A program made the translations under genes and the position numbers. Source: Sunxiuqinia sp963677175 (GTDB lineage Bacteria > Bacteroidota > Bacteroidia > Bacteroidales > Prolixibacteraceae). Taken from it: 64,000 nt of DNA. Positions 1 to 10,460 of this stretch are shown in pieces. The notes under the pieces were generated by a model. That model saw only the letters and a program-made list of their open reading frames with translations, was not told the DNA's origin and did not search any database. The stretch's first letter is position 1. Every line of letters starts with the position of its first letter. The stretch lies in the NCBI GenBank assembly GCA_963677175.2, contig CAXXES010000003.1, forward strand, positions 315,739 through 379,738, written 5' to 3'.

Positions 1-2
1 GT

Positions 3-3000
3 CTGACGACCCTGACCATCCCAACGGTGGTCACGGCTGAAGCGGATACTGTATGGAGCAACGGGGCGATCACTGGTGGTGAAGTTGTGGCTGATGGTGG
101 GGCTATTGTAATTCTACGAGGCGTTTGCTGGAGCAGCGATACAATCCCGACAGTCACGCTGTTGACGAAAACAAAGAATGGCAGCGGATTAGGCGAATTT
201 CCTTCGACCATAGGTGGGCTGACACATGCAACTCCTTACTATATCCGGGCTTATGCCACCAATAGCCTCGGAACAGCATACGGTGAAATTGATACCATCG
301 TAACTGCACCTGTTGTGCCTACCGTAGGGGCTGTAAAACTTGATGCTGTTGACGATTCTACCCAAGTCGGGACTTCGGAGATTCTGGATAACGGCGGGGC
401 GGAAGTGACCGTTCGCGGCTTATGTTGGAACACAGAAGGAAGCCCGACATTGGAAGATTCTGTCATTGTCAATGCGGAAGCAGGATTGGGAGTTTTCGGC
501 GATACGATTACGGGCTTGGTGGAAGGACCTACTTACTATATTCGCGCTTTTGCCACCAACAGTGCCGGCACAGCCTATGGTCCTGATGTCAGTAGCAAAA
601 GTTGCCCTACAGCTTTCACCGTCACGCATATGGAAGGATTGGCCGGTGCGCCGGAAACGAAAACGGTCGTGTATCATTCGGTAAGTACGGAGCTTTCCGG
701 AGCTTTACGGTGTTGGCTGACTCAAAACCTGGGTGCTGATCAACAAGCCACTTCAATGAATGACGCAACGGAAGAATCCGCAGGCTGGTACTGGCAATTC
801 AACCGGGCACAGGGGTATAAGTACGACAGCAGTCGTATGCCATCAAATGCTTGGACAGGGAGCATTTCTCAAAGCGCCCAGTGGGGGGCTACAAACGATC
901 CGTGTAATTTGCTGCTAGGGCTGGGATGGCGGATTCCGACATCAACGGAATGGAGCAGGGCGGATGGTGATCCCCAAAATTGGACCAGCGGAACCGATGC
1001 CTATAATTCTGTATTGAAACTTCATTCAGCGGGCGTATTGGCCTATAATACAGGAGTAATGGCCGGAAGAGGCAGTTATGGGCGTTATTGGAGTGGAACG
1101 CAGTACAACAGTAGTAACGGATATTATCTTAATTTGCTAAATGGGAGTGTGGTGACTTATATGTCCAAAGCTTACGCATTGCCATTGAGGTGTATCCGGG
1201 ATGGCATTACTTTATCTGTGCCATCTGTAAGCAATGTCGTCATCCCTGATTCAACCATGACCGAAACCTCAGCAGTCGGAATTGCGAATGTGGTGTTGGA
1301 TGGTGGTGCTGCAGTGACTTCCAGAGGGTTATGCTGGAGTACCACCGGAACGCCAACCATTGCCAATAATTTGATCCCCAGTGGATCAGGAAAAGGAGAG
1401 TTTAGGGAAACCTTGTCCAATCTGGAAGAGGGACCTACCTACTATGTCCGCGCTTATGCCACCAACAGCGAGGGAACCGCTTATAGTCCGGCAGTGACCA
1501 GTATTAAAATTTGTCCGGCAAATTTTGAAGTTATTCATACGGAAGGTCTGAACGGGGCTCCTGTCAGTAAAACAATTACTTATCATTCTATCAGTACCAA
1601 TATCTCAGGGAAAGCAGCTTGTTGGCTGACCCAGAACCTGGGAGCTGATCAGGAGGCAGGCGCTTCTACCGATGCCAGTGAAGCCTCTTCGGGTTGGTAC
1701 TGGCAGTTTAACCGTTCCCAGGGTTATCAGTACAATGGAAGCCGTGTTCCTTCCAATGCCTGGACCAGTTGGACCGGTCGTATTTCGGAAAACGCCAACT
1801 GGGCTGCAGCCAACGATCCGTGCAGCCTGTTGCTTGGTTTGGGTTGGCGGATCCCGACGTCAACCGAATGGACCAAAGCGGATGCTCCGCCTCAGAACTG
1901 GACCACGGCCGCGAATGCTTATAGCTCGGTATTGAAATTGCATATGGGCGGTTACCTGAATTATAGCAATGGGGCAATTGCCGGTCGTGGTACAATTGGC
2001 TATTACTGGAGTTCAAACCAATCAGGCACAACAGCTGGATATTCACTGATTTTACAGGCTGCCAATAGCGCCATGACTTCCATGTCGAAGGCATATGCTT
2101 TGCCTGTACGCTGTATCCGGGATGCTTTTGTGAAATCATCACCCATTGTAAGTAATGTGACTGTTGCTGATTCAACCATGACCGAAACAACGGCTGATGG
2201 GACTGCCACAGTTGCCTCTGATGGAGGGGCTACCGTAACAGAGCGCGGCTTGTGTTGGAATAATACGGGGACCCCGACGATTGCAGACCAGGTGATCGAA
2301 TCTGGGGGAGGGACCGGAACATTTACGATAACTCTGGATGATTTGGATGAAACGGTTACTTATTATGTCCGTGCCTATGCGACAAATGCCGAAGGGACCG
2401 CCTATAGCCCTTCTGTGACTAGTTTTAAAATATGTCCTGCAAAATTTGATGTTATTCATACGGAAGGCCTGAATGGAGCACCGATCAGTAAAACCGTGAC
2501 CTATCATTCCATTAGTACCAATATTTCAGGGAAAGCAGCTTGCTGGTTGACCCAAAACCTTGGATCGGACCGGCAGCCAAATTCCATGAGCGATGCCAGT
2601 GAAGCGGCAGCAGGTTGGTACTGGCAGTTTAACCGGTCGCAGGGGTATGAACATGATGGAAAAACACTGGTTCCCTCGAATGCCTGGACCAGTTGGACCA
2701 GTAGTATTTCAGAGAATTTAAATTGGGATTCAGCCAATGATCCCTGTAATTTGCTTTTAGGTTTGGGTTGGCGTATCCCGACTTATAATGAATGGTATGC
2801 AGCTGATGCCGCTCCCCAGTATTGGACCAGTGGGACGAATGCTTATAACTCAATCCTGAAGCTGCATTCGGCCGGGATGTTAAATAATACAAACGGGGCG
2901 GTAACCGGTCGGGGCAGCTACGGGCGTTACTGGAGTACAGTGCGATATAATAGCAATAATGCTTATTTTCTGGATCTGTATAACGGCAGTGCAATGAGTT

Positions 3001-6000
3001 ATTTCTCAAAGGCCTATGCTTTGCCTTTGCGCTGTATTCGAGACGCTCTTACGATTTCTGTTCCTGTGGTAAGCGATGTGATTGTCCCGGACACGACGAT
3101 GACGAAGAATTCAGCGGTGGGTACTGCAACGGTCGCTTCAGACGGGGGGGCTGTTGTAACGGCCCGTGGATTGGTCTGGAATACATCGGGTACTCCAACC
3201 CTGGCAGACAGTGTGATCGTTAATGGGACCGGAACCGGTATTTTTGTCACAACAATACCTGAGCTCAATGAAGAGGCCACCTATTATGTGCGTGCTTATG
3301 CCACCAACAGTAAGGGTACAGCATACAGCCCCTCGGTGACCAGCTTTAAAATTTGCCCGGTTGAATTTAAAATGATCCATACCGAAGGCTTAAACGGGGC
3401 GCCGGTCAGCAAAACCGTGACCTATCATTCCATCAGCACCAATATCTCAGGGAAAGCAGCCTGTTGGCTGACCCAGAACCTGGGAGCTGATCAGGAGGCA
3501 GGCGCTTCTACCGATGCCAGTGAAGCCTCTTCAGGTTGGTACTGGCAGTTTAACCGTTCCCAGGGTTATCAGTACAATGGAAGCCGTGTTCCTTCCAATG
3601 CCTGGACCAGTTGGACCGGTCGTATTTCGGAAAGCGCCAACTGGGCTGCAGCCAACGATCCGTGCAGCCTGTTGCTTGGTTTGGGTTGGCGTATCCCGAC
3701 GTCAACCGAATGGACCAAAGCGGATGCTCCGCCTCAGAACTGGACCACAGCAGCGAATGCTTATAGCTCGATATTGAAATTGCATATGGGCGGTTACCTG
3801 AATTATAGCAATGGGGCAATTGCCGGTCGTGGTACAATTGGCTATTACTGGAGTTCAAACCAATCAGGCACAACAGCTGGATATTCACTGATTTTACAGG
3901 CTGCCAATAGCGCCATGACTTCCATGTCGAAGGCGTATGCTCTGCCGGTTCGTTGTATCCGTGATGCTGTTACGGTCACGATACCATCTGTGAGTGATGT
4001 AAATATTCCTACAACGGGAATGACAGAAACAACGGCATCCGGTACGGCCACGGTTGCGTCTGACGGGGGGGATGCCGTGACCGATAGGGGGTTGTGCTGG
4101 AGTACATCTGTTTTGATACCGACCATTTCCGATAATAAAATTCAAACAGGAGAAGGCACCGGGACATTTACAGGAACACTCGCCGGATTGAATGAGAGTG
4201 CTACCTATTATGTACGTGCTTATGCCACCAACAGTAAAGGCACAGCTTATAGTCCGGCTGTAACCAGTTTTAAGATCTGTCCGGTTGAGTTTGATGTGAT
4301 CCATACCAAAGATTTAAACGGGGCACCGGTCACCAAAACCGTGACCTATCATTCCATCAGTACCAATATTTCAGGGAAAGCAGCCTGCTGGCTAACCCAA
4401 AATCTGGGAGCCGATTACCAGCCGACTTCAATTGATGATGCGAGTGAGGCGTCTTCAGGTTGGTACTGGCAGTTTAACCGGTCGCAGGGGTATGAACATG
4501 ATGGAAAAACACTGGTTCCCTCGAATGCCTGGACCAGTTGGACCAGCAGTATTTCAGAGAATTTAAATTGGGATTCAGCTAATGATCCCTGTAATTTACT
4601 TTTAGGTTTGGGTTGGCGCATCCCGACTTATAATGAATGGTATGCAGCCGACGCCGCTCCCCAGTATTGGACCAGTGGGACGGATGCCTATAACTCAGTC
4701 CTGAAGCTGCATTCGGCCGGGATGTTAAATAATACAAACGGGGCGGTAACCGGTCGGGGCAGCTACGGGCGTTACTGGAGTACAGTGCGATACAATAGCA
4801 ATAATGCCTATTTTCTGGATCTGTATAACGGTAGTGCAATAAGTTATTTCTCAAAGGCCTATGCTTTACCACTACGATGTATCCGGGAGGCAGTTGCCAT
4901 TTCCAAACCATCCATAAGTGACGTGATCGTACTGACCTCCGATATGACGGACACGACGGCGATTGGTACTGCAACGGTCGCTTCGGACGGGGGTGCTGCA
5001 GTAACGGCCCGTGGTTTATGCTGGAATATCACCGGGAATCCTACGACGGCCGATCAGCTTGTCCCGGTAAGTGGCGACTTGGGTTTATTCAGCGGAAAGA
5101 TGGCTGGTCTGGATGAAACTTCGACTTATTATGTGCGTGCTTATGCCACCAATAGTGAAGGGACCGCTTACAGCCCCTCGGTGACTAGTTTTAAGATTTG
5201 CCCGGTTGAATTTAAAATGATCCATACCGAAGGCTTAAATGGGGCGCCGGTCAGCAAAACCGTGACCTATCATTCCATCAGCACCAATATCTCAGGGAAA
5301 GCAGCCTGTTGGCTGACCCAGAACCTGGGAGCTGATCAGGAGGCAGGCGCTTCTACCGATGCCAGTGAAGCCTCTTCAGGTTGGTACTGGCAGTTTAACC
5401 GTTCCCAGGGGTATCAGTACAATGGAAGCCGTGTTCCTTCCAATGCCTGGACCAGTTGGACCGGTAGTATTTCGGAAAGCGCCAACTGGGCTGCAGCCAA
5501 CGATCCGTGCAGCCTGTTGCTTGGTTTGGGTTGGCGTATCCCGACGTCAACCGAATGGACCAAAGCGGATGCTCCGCCTCAGAACTGGACCACGGCAGCG
5601 AATGCTTATAGCTCGGTATTGAAATTGCATATGGGCGGTTACCTGAATTATAGCAATGGGGCAATTGCCGGTCGCGGTACAATTGGCTATTACTGGAGTT
5701 CAAACCAATCAGGCACAACAGCTGGATATTCACTGATTTTACAGGCTGCCAATAGCGCCATGACTTCCATGTCGAAGGCATATGCTCTGCCGGTTCGTTG
5801 TATCCGTGATGCTGTTACGGTCACGATACCATCTGTGAGTGATGTAAATATTCCTACAACGGGAATGACAGAAACAACGGCATCCGGTACGGCCACGGTT
5901 GCGTCTGACGGGGGGGATGCCGTGACCGATAGGGGGTTGTGCTGGAGTATAATAAGTACTAAGCCAACCATTTTTGATAATACAATTCCTTTAGGAAGCG

Positions 6001-9000
6001 GTACTGGAATCTTCACCGGCACCATGGAAGATTTGACGGAAGCTTCGACCTATTATGTGCGGGCTTATGCCACCAACAGTAAAGGGACGGCTTATAGCCC
6101 GGCGGTGACCAGCTTTAAGATTTGCCCGACTGAATTTAGTGTTATTCATACTGAAGGGTTAAACGGGGCTCCGGTCAGTAAGATCGTAAGTTATCATTCG
6201 ATCAGTAGTAATATTTCGGGGAAAGCAGCTTGCTGGTTAACCCAAAATTTGGGGTCAGACCGCCAGCCAACTTCTGTGGATGATGCGAGCGAAGCTTCAT
6301 CGGGTTGGTACTGGCAGTTTAACCGGTCACAAGGGTATAAATATGAAGGATCAACCCTCACCCCCTCGAATGCCTGGACCAGTTGGACCAGCAGTATTTC
6401 AGAGAATTTAAATTGGGATTCAGCCAATGATCCCTGTAATTTACTTTTAGGTTTGGGTTGGCGTATCCCGACATATAATGAATGGTATGCAGCTGATGCC
6501 GCTCCCCAGTATTGGATTAGTGGAACGGATGCCTATAACTCAGTCCTGAAGCTGCATTCGGCCGGGATGTTGAATAATACAAACGGGGTGGTTACCGGTC
6601 GGGGCAGCTACGGGCGTTACTGGAGTACAGTGCGATACAATAGCAATAATGCCTATTTTCTGGATCTGTATAACGGCAGTGCAATGAGTTATTTCTCAAA
6701 GGCCTATGCTTTGCCTTTACGTTGTATCCGGGAGGCAGTTACGATCTCCAAGCCTTCTGTCAGTAATGTTTCGATTCCTACCACCACGATGACGAAGACG
6801 ACAGCGGCAGGTAGCGTTACAGTGTCTTCTGACGGGGGTGCTGCGGTTACCGATCGTGGTTTGTGCTGGAATACAACGGGCAATCCGACAACAGCTGACA
6901 CTAAAATTGCCGCTGGAACAGGCACCGGAAGTTTTACAAGTACCTTGAGCGGATTAACAGAAGAGCCGACTTATTATGTGCGTGCTTATGCCACTAATAG
7001 TGAAGGTACCGCGTATAGCCCGGAGGTAACGAGCTTTAAAATCTGTCCGGTTGAATTTAAAATGATCCATACCGAAGGCTTAAACGGGGCGCCGGTCAGC
7101 AAAACCGTGACCTATCATTCCATCAGCACCAATATCTCAGGGAAAGCAGCCTGTTGGCTGACCCAGAACCTGGGAGCTGATCAGGAGGCAGGCGCTTCTA
7201 CCGATGCCAGTGAAGCCTCTTCAGGTTGGTACTGGCAGTTTAACCGTTCCCAGGGTTATCAGTACAATGGAAGCCGTGTTCCTTCCAATGCCTGGACCAG
7301 TTGGACCGGTCGTATTTCGGAAAGCGCCAACTGGGCTGCAGCCAACGATCCGTGCAGCCTGTTGCTTGGTTTGGGTTGGCGGATCCCGACGTCAACCGAA
7401 TGGACCAAAGCGGATGCTCCGCCTCAGAACTGGACCACAGCAGCGAATGCTTATAGCTCGATATTGAAATTGCATATGGGCGGTTACCTGAATTATAGCA
7501 ATGGGGCAATTGCCGGTCGTGGTACAATTGGCTATTACTGGAGTTCAAACCAATCAGGCACAACAGCTGGATATTCACTGATTTTACAGGCTGCCAATAG
7601 CGCCATGACTTCCATGTCGAAGGCGTATGCTCTGCCGGTTCGTTGTATCCGTGATGCTGTTACGGTCACGATACCATCTGTGAGTGATGTAAATATTCCT
7701 ACAACGGGAATGACAGAAACAACGGCATCCGGTACGGCCACGGTTGCGTCTGACGGGGGGGATGCCGTGACCGATAGGGGGTTGTGCTGGAGTACATCTG
7801 TTTTGATACCGACCATTTCCGATAATAAAATTCAAACAGGAGAAGGCACCGGGACATTTACAGGAACACTCGCCGGATTGAATGAGAGTGCTACCTATTA
7901 TGTACGTGCTTATGCCACCAACAGTAAAGGCACAGCTTATAGTCCGGCTGTAACCAGTTTTAAGATCTGTCCGGTTGAGTTTGATGTGATCCATACCAAA
8001 GATTTAAACGGGGCACCGGTCACCAAAACCGTGACCTATCATTCCATCAGTACCAATATTTCAGGGAAAGCAGCCTGCTGGCTAACCCAAAATCTGGGAG
8101 CCGATTACCAGCCGACTTCAATTGATGATGCGAGTGAGGCGTCTTCAGGTTGGTACTGGCAGTTTAACCGGTCGCAGGGGTATGAACATGATGGAAAAAC
8201 ACTGGTTCCCTCGAATGCCTGGACCAGTTGGACCAGCAGTATTTCAGAGAATTTAAATTGGGATTCAGCTAATGATCCCTGTAATTTACTTTTAGGTTTG
8301 GGTTGGCGCATCCCGACTTATAATGAATGGTATGCAGCCGACGCCGCTCCCCAGTATTGGACCAGTGGGACGGATGCCTATAACTCAGTCCTGAAGCTGC
8401 ATTCGGCCGGGATGTTAAATAATACAAACGGGGCGGTAACCGGTCGGGGCAGCTACGGGCGTTACTGGAGTACAGTGCGATACAATAGCAATAATGCCTA
8501 TTTTCTGGATCTGTATAACGGTAGTGCAATGAGTTATTTCTCAAAAGCCTATGCCTTGCCCGTACGATGTATCCGCGATGGGGTTACTATCACCAAACCA
8601 GTGGTAAGTGTAGTGACTGTTCCGACTTCAGCCATGACCATGACTACGGCTGCAGGTACAGCAACAGTCGTTTCCGATGGCGGAGATGCGCTTACCGACC
8701 GGGGCTTATGTTGGAACACGACCGGAAATCCAACAACCGCTGACAACAAAATACCTTCGGGGAGTACTATTGGTACCTTTACCAGTAGTATTACCGGTCT
8801 AACCGACGGGCCAACTTATTATGTTCGTGCTTATGCTACAAACGGGCAGGGAACGGCTTACAGTTCGTTTGTGACCAGTTTTAAGATTTGTCCTACCTCC
8901 TTCAGTGTGATCCATGCTGAAGGTTTAAATGGCGCTCCCGTCAGTAAAACCGTTACTTATCATTCAATAAGCAGCAATATTTCCGGGAAAGCAGCCTGCT

Positions 9001-10409
9001 GGCTGACTCAAAACCTGGGAGCAGACCGCCAGCCAAACTCCTTGGATGACGCGAGTGAAGCAGCTTCAGGTTGGTATTGGCAATTTAACCGTTCGCAAGG
9101 CTATCAGTACGATGGAGGGAGGGTGCCATCCAATGCCTGGACCAGTTGGACAAGCCGTATTTCTGAAAGTGCTAACTGGGCTTCGACAAATGATCCATGT
9201 AGATTACTGTTAGGTTTAGGCTGGAGGATCCCGACTTCAACAGAATGGGTAAAGGCAGACGCACCGCCGCAATATTGGACTAGTCCGATTGATGCTTGGG
9301 ATTCGGTATTGAAATTACATTCGGCAGGTATGTTGGTTTATAATACAGGAGCTCTTGCCGGGAGAGGAGGATATGGTCGTTATTTTAGTTCAAATCAATC
9401 TTCCACAACAACCGCATATTTTCTGGAATTAAACGGAGGAAGTAGCGTCAGTACAATTACAAAAGCTTATGCTTTACCGATACGATGTATCCGTGATGGT
9501 CTTAGCCTGTCAAAACCTTCGGTCAGTAATGTGTTTGTTCCGACTGGCTCGATGACTGCTAATGCCGCAGTTGGTTCAGCAACTGTTACAATTAGTGGTG
9601 GAACCGATGTTACTGAACGTGGTCTATGCTGGAATACTTATGGCAATCCGACTACCGCCGACAGCAAAGTTGCATCAGGGGCCGGAACAGGTAGTTTTAG
9701 TGGGACACTTAGCGGGCTGAGTGAAGGTCCGACTTATTATGTCAGGGCTTATGCCATTAATGCTCAGGGTATCACTTACAGTCCGGCGGTAAGCAGTTTC
9801 AAAATTTGTCCGACAACCTTTGCAGTTACGCATACTAATGGTGTCAGTGGCGCTCCAGTCAATAAAAATGTAACTTATCATTCCATCAGCAGTAATATTT
9901 CGGGAAAAGCAGCCTGTTGGCTGACTCAGAATCTGGGGGCTGACCGGCAGGCCACTTCCATTAACGACGCCACCGAAGTTTCCGCTGGATGGTACTGGCA
10001 ATTTAACCGTTCGCAGGCATATCAATACGGCAGCAGTCGGGTTCCTGCGACTTCTTGGGTGACAAGTATTTCGGAGAGTGCACAATGGGCCTTGTCTAAT
10101 GATCCCTGCCGATTGTTGCTGGGCTCCACATGGCGTATTCCTTCGCGTGCAGAGTGGTTGGCAGCCGATGCCCAGCCACAGTATTGGACCAGCGGAACAG
10201 ATGCATGGAATTCGGTATTGAAGTTGCACGCTGCAGGCATGCTGGTTTATAATACCGGTGTAATTGCCGGAAGGGGGAGTTATGGACGTTACTGGAGTTC
10301 GAATCAATATACCAGTTCAACAGGCTATTTTCTGGAACTTTACAACGGAAGCTCCGTGAGCACGATAACCAAAGCCTATGCTTTACCTGCGCGGTGCATT
10401 CGTGATTGA
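3..10409 (+). CDS. Giant secreted FISUMP / Ig-like repeat protein, 5' end outside window
   Basis: The frame is open from base 3, with no stop upstream and no convincing start, so the gene begins before the window. The visible ~3,470 residues are 12 Ig/FN3-like modules (the first cut by the window edge), marked by DGG...RGLCW and TYYVRAYATNS...GTAYS, and 11 FISUMP modules (TIGR02145-like), marked by CWLTQNLG, GWYWQFNR, NDPC, LGWRIP, YW/RYWS and a closing RCIRD. The CWLTQNLG motifs start at 711, 1620, 2541, 3462, 4386, 5307, 6231, 7152, 8076, 8997 and 9915, so one unit is about 307 residues. Cysteines recur at fixed places (KICP, AACW, NDPC, RCIRD), which suggests intramodule disulphides in an exported protein. 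The protein stops right after the last RCIRD, with no type IX secretion C-terminal domain visible. FISUMP domains are common in Bacteroidota and Fibrobacteres surface proteins and have no settled function; adhesion or glycan binding is inference. Confidence 0.9.
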   Translation: MTTLTIPTVVTAEADTVWSNGAITGGEVVADGGAIVILRGVCWSSDTIPTVTLLTKTKNGSGLGEFPSTIGGLTHATPYYIRAYATNSLGTAYGEIDTIVTAPVVPTVGAVKLDAVDDSTQVGTSEILDNGGAEVTVRGLCWNTEGSPTLEDSVIVNAEAGLGVFGDTITGLVEGPTYYIRAFATNSAGTAYGPDVSSKSCPTAFTVTHMEGLAGAPETKTVVYHSVSTELSGALRCWLTQNLGADQQATSMNDATEESAGWYWQFNRAQGYKYDSSRMPSNAWTGSISQSAQWGATNDPCNLLLGLGWRIPTSTEWSRADGDPQNWTSGTDAYNSVLKLHSAGVLAYNTGVMAGRGSYGRYWSGTQYNSSNGYYLNLLNGSVVTYMSKAYALPLRCIRDGITLSVPSVSNVVIPDSTMTETSAVGIANVVLDGGAAVTSRGLCWSTTGTPTIANNLIPSGSGKGEFRETLSNLEEGPTYYVRAYATNSEGTAYSPAVTSIKICPANFEVIHTEGLNGAPVSKTITYHSISTNISGKAACWLTQNLGADQEAGASTDASEASSGWYWQFNRSQGYQYNGSRVPSNAWTSWTGRISENANWAAANDPCSLLLGLGWRIPTSTEWTKADAPPQNWTTAANAYSSVLKLHMGGYLNYSNGAIAGRGTIGYYWSSNQSGTTAGYSLILQAANSAMTSMSKAYALPVRCIRDAFVKSSPIVSNVTVADSTMTETTADGTATVASDGGATVTERGLCWNNTGTPTIADQVIESGGGTGTFTITLDDLDETVTYYVRAYATNAEGTAYSPSVTSFKICPAKFDVIHTEGLNGAPISKTVTYHSISTNISGKAACWLTQNLGSDRQPNSMSDASEAAAGWYWQFNRSQGYEHDGKTLVPSNAWTSWTSSISENLNWDSANDPCNLLLGLGWRIPTYNEWYAADAAPQYWTSGTNAYNSILKLHSAGMLNNTNGAVTGRGSYGRYWSTVRYNSNNAYFLDLYNGSAMSYFSKAYALPLRCIRDALTISVPVVSDVIVPDTTMTKNSAVGTATVASDGGAVVTARGLVWNTSGTPTLADSVIVNGTGTGIFVTTIPELNEEATYYVRAYATNSKGTAYSPSVTSFKICPVEFKMIHTEGLNGAPVSKTVTYHSISTNISGKAACWLTQNLGADQEAGASTDASEASSGWYWQFNRSQGYQYNGSRVPSNAWTSWTGRISESANWAAANDPCSLLLGLGWRIPTSTEWTKADAPPQNWTTAANAYSSILKLHMGGYLNYSNGAIAGRGTIGYYWSSNQSGTTAGYSLILQAANSAMTSMSKAYALPVRCIRDAVTVTIPSVSDVNIPTTGMTETTASGTATVASDGGDAVTDRGLCWSTSVLIPTISDNKIQTGEGTGTFTGTLAGLNESATYYVRAYATNSKGTAYSPAVTSFKICPVEFDVIHTKDLNGAPVTKTVTYHSISTNISGKAACWLTQNLGADYQPTSIDDASEASSGWYWQFNRSQGYEHDGKTLVPSNAWTSWTSSISENLNWDSANDPCNLLLGLGWRIPTYNEWYAADAAPQYWTSGTDAYNSVLKLHSAGMLNNTNGAVTGRGSYGRYWSTVRYNSNNAYFLDLYNGSAISYFSKAYALPLRCIREAVAISKPSISDVIVLTSDMTDTTAIGTATVASDGGAAVTARGLCWNITGNPTTADQLVPVSGDLGLFSGKMAGLDETSTYYVRAYATNSEGTAYSPSVTSFKICPVEFKMIHTEGLNGAPVSKTVTYHSISTNISGKAACWLTQNLGADQEAGASTDASEASSGWYWQFNRSQGYQYNGSRVPSNAWTSWTGSISESANWAAANDPCSLLLGLGWRIPTSTEWTKADAPPQNWTTAANAYSSVLKLHMGGYLNYSNGAIAGRGTIGYYWSSNQSGTTAGYSLILQAANSAMTSMSKAYALPVRCIRDAVTVTIPSVSDVNIPTTGMTETTASGTATVASDGGDAVTDRGLCWSIISTKPTIFDNTIPLGSGTGIFTGTMEDLTEASTYYVRAYATNSKGTAYSPAVTSFKICPTEFSVIHTEGLNGAPVSKIVSYHSISSNISGKAACWLTQNLGSDRQPTSVDDASEASSGWYWQFNRSQGYKYEGSTLTPSNAWTSWTSSISENLNWDSANDPCNLLLGLGWRIPTYNEWYAADAAPQYWISGTDAYNSVLKLHSAGMLNNTNGVVTGRGSYGRYWSTVRYNSNNAYFLDLYNGSAMSYFSKAYALPLRCIREAVTISKPSVSNVSIPTTTMTKTTAAGSVTVSSDGGAAVTDRGLCWNTTGNPTTADTKIAAGTGTGSFTSTLSGLTEEPTYYVRAYATNSEGTAYSPEVTSFKICPVEFKMIHTEGLNGAPVSKTVTYHSISTNISGKAACWLTQNLGADQEAGASTDASEASSGWYWQFNRSQGYQYNGSRVPSNAWTSWTGRISESANWAAANDPCSLLLGLGWRIPTSTEWTKADAPPQNWTTAANAYSSILKLHMGGYLNYSNGAIAGRGTIGYYWSSNQSGTTAGYSLILQAANSAMTSMSKAYALPVRCIRDAVTVTIPSVSDVNIPTTGMTETTASGTATVASDGGDAVTDRGLCWSTSVLIPTISDNKIQTGEGTGTFTGTLAGLNESATYYVRAYATNSKGTAYSPAVTSFKICPVEFDVIHTKDLNGAPVTKTVTYHSISTNISGKAACWLTQNLGADYQPTSIDDASEASSGWYWQFNRSQGYEHDGKTLVPSNAWTSWTSSISENLNWDSANDPCNLLLGLGWRIPTYNEWYAADAAPQYWTSGTDAYNSVLKLHSAGMLNNTNGAVTGRGSYGRYWSTVRYNSNNAYFLDLYNGSAMSYFSKAYALPVRCIRDGVTITKPVVSVVTVPTSAMTMTTAAGTATVVSDGGDALTDRGLCWNTTGNPTTADNKIPSGSTIGTFTSSITGLTDGPTYYVRAYATNGQGTAYSSFVTSFKICPTSFSVIHAEGLNGAPVSKTVTYHSISSNISGKAACWLTQNLGADRQPNSLDDASEAASGWYWQFNRSQGYQYDGGRVPSNAWTSWTSRISESANWASTNDPCRLLLGLGWRIPTSTEWVKADAPPQYWTSPIDAWDSVLKLHSAGMLVYNTGALAGRGGYGRYFSSNQSSTTTAYFLELNGGSSVSTITKAYALPIRCIRDGLSLSKPSVSNVFVPTGSMTANAAVGSATVTISGGTDVTERGLCWNTYGNPTTADSKVASGAGTGSFSGTLSGLSEGPTYYVRAYAINAQGITYSPAVSSFKICPTTFAVTHTNGVSGAPVNKNVTYHSISSNISGKAACWLTQNLGADRQATSINDATEVSAGWYWQFNRSQAYQYGSSRVPATSWVTSISESAQWALSNDPCRLLLGSTWRIPSRAEWLAADAQPQYWTSGTDAWNSVLKLHAAGMLVYNTGVIAGRGSYGRYWSSNQYTSSTGYFLELYNGSSVSTITKAYALPARCIRD
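3361..4840 (+). repeat. Long intragenic repeat, copy 1 (modules 4-5)
   Basis: This ~1.48 kb stretch recurs at 7051-8530, offset 3690 bp. By eye I find a single difference up to 4840 (GTATCC against GGATCC near 3692), after which the copies diverge. The offset is twice the 1845-bp A+B double module. The A-type part is also present at 5206 (offset 1845) with a few more differences. Near identity at synonymous positions points to recent duplication or gene conversion. Confidence 0.9.
7051..8530 (+). repeat. Long intragenic repeat, copy 2 (modules 8-9)
   Basis: Second copy of the 3361-4840 segment. It spans an A-type FISUMP, an Ig-like module and a B-type FISUMP. It diverges after about 8530, where copy 1 reads ATAAGT and this copy ATGAGT. 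A repeat of this length and identity can recombine in the cell and can be mis-assembled. Confidence 0.9.
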
Positions 10410-10460
10410 TTGATTATAATTGTATTTTCGCTGCCGTGAATGAACTGAGAACGGAAATAA

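Noticed and set aside
1708..5781. Minus-strand open frames opposite the giant gene
   Set aside because: They recur with the module period and mirror the coding strand; no independent gene features.
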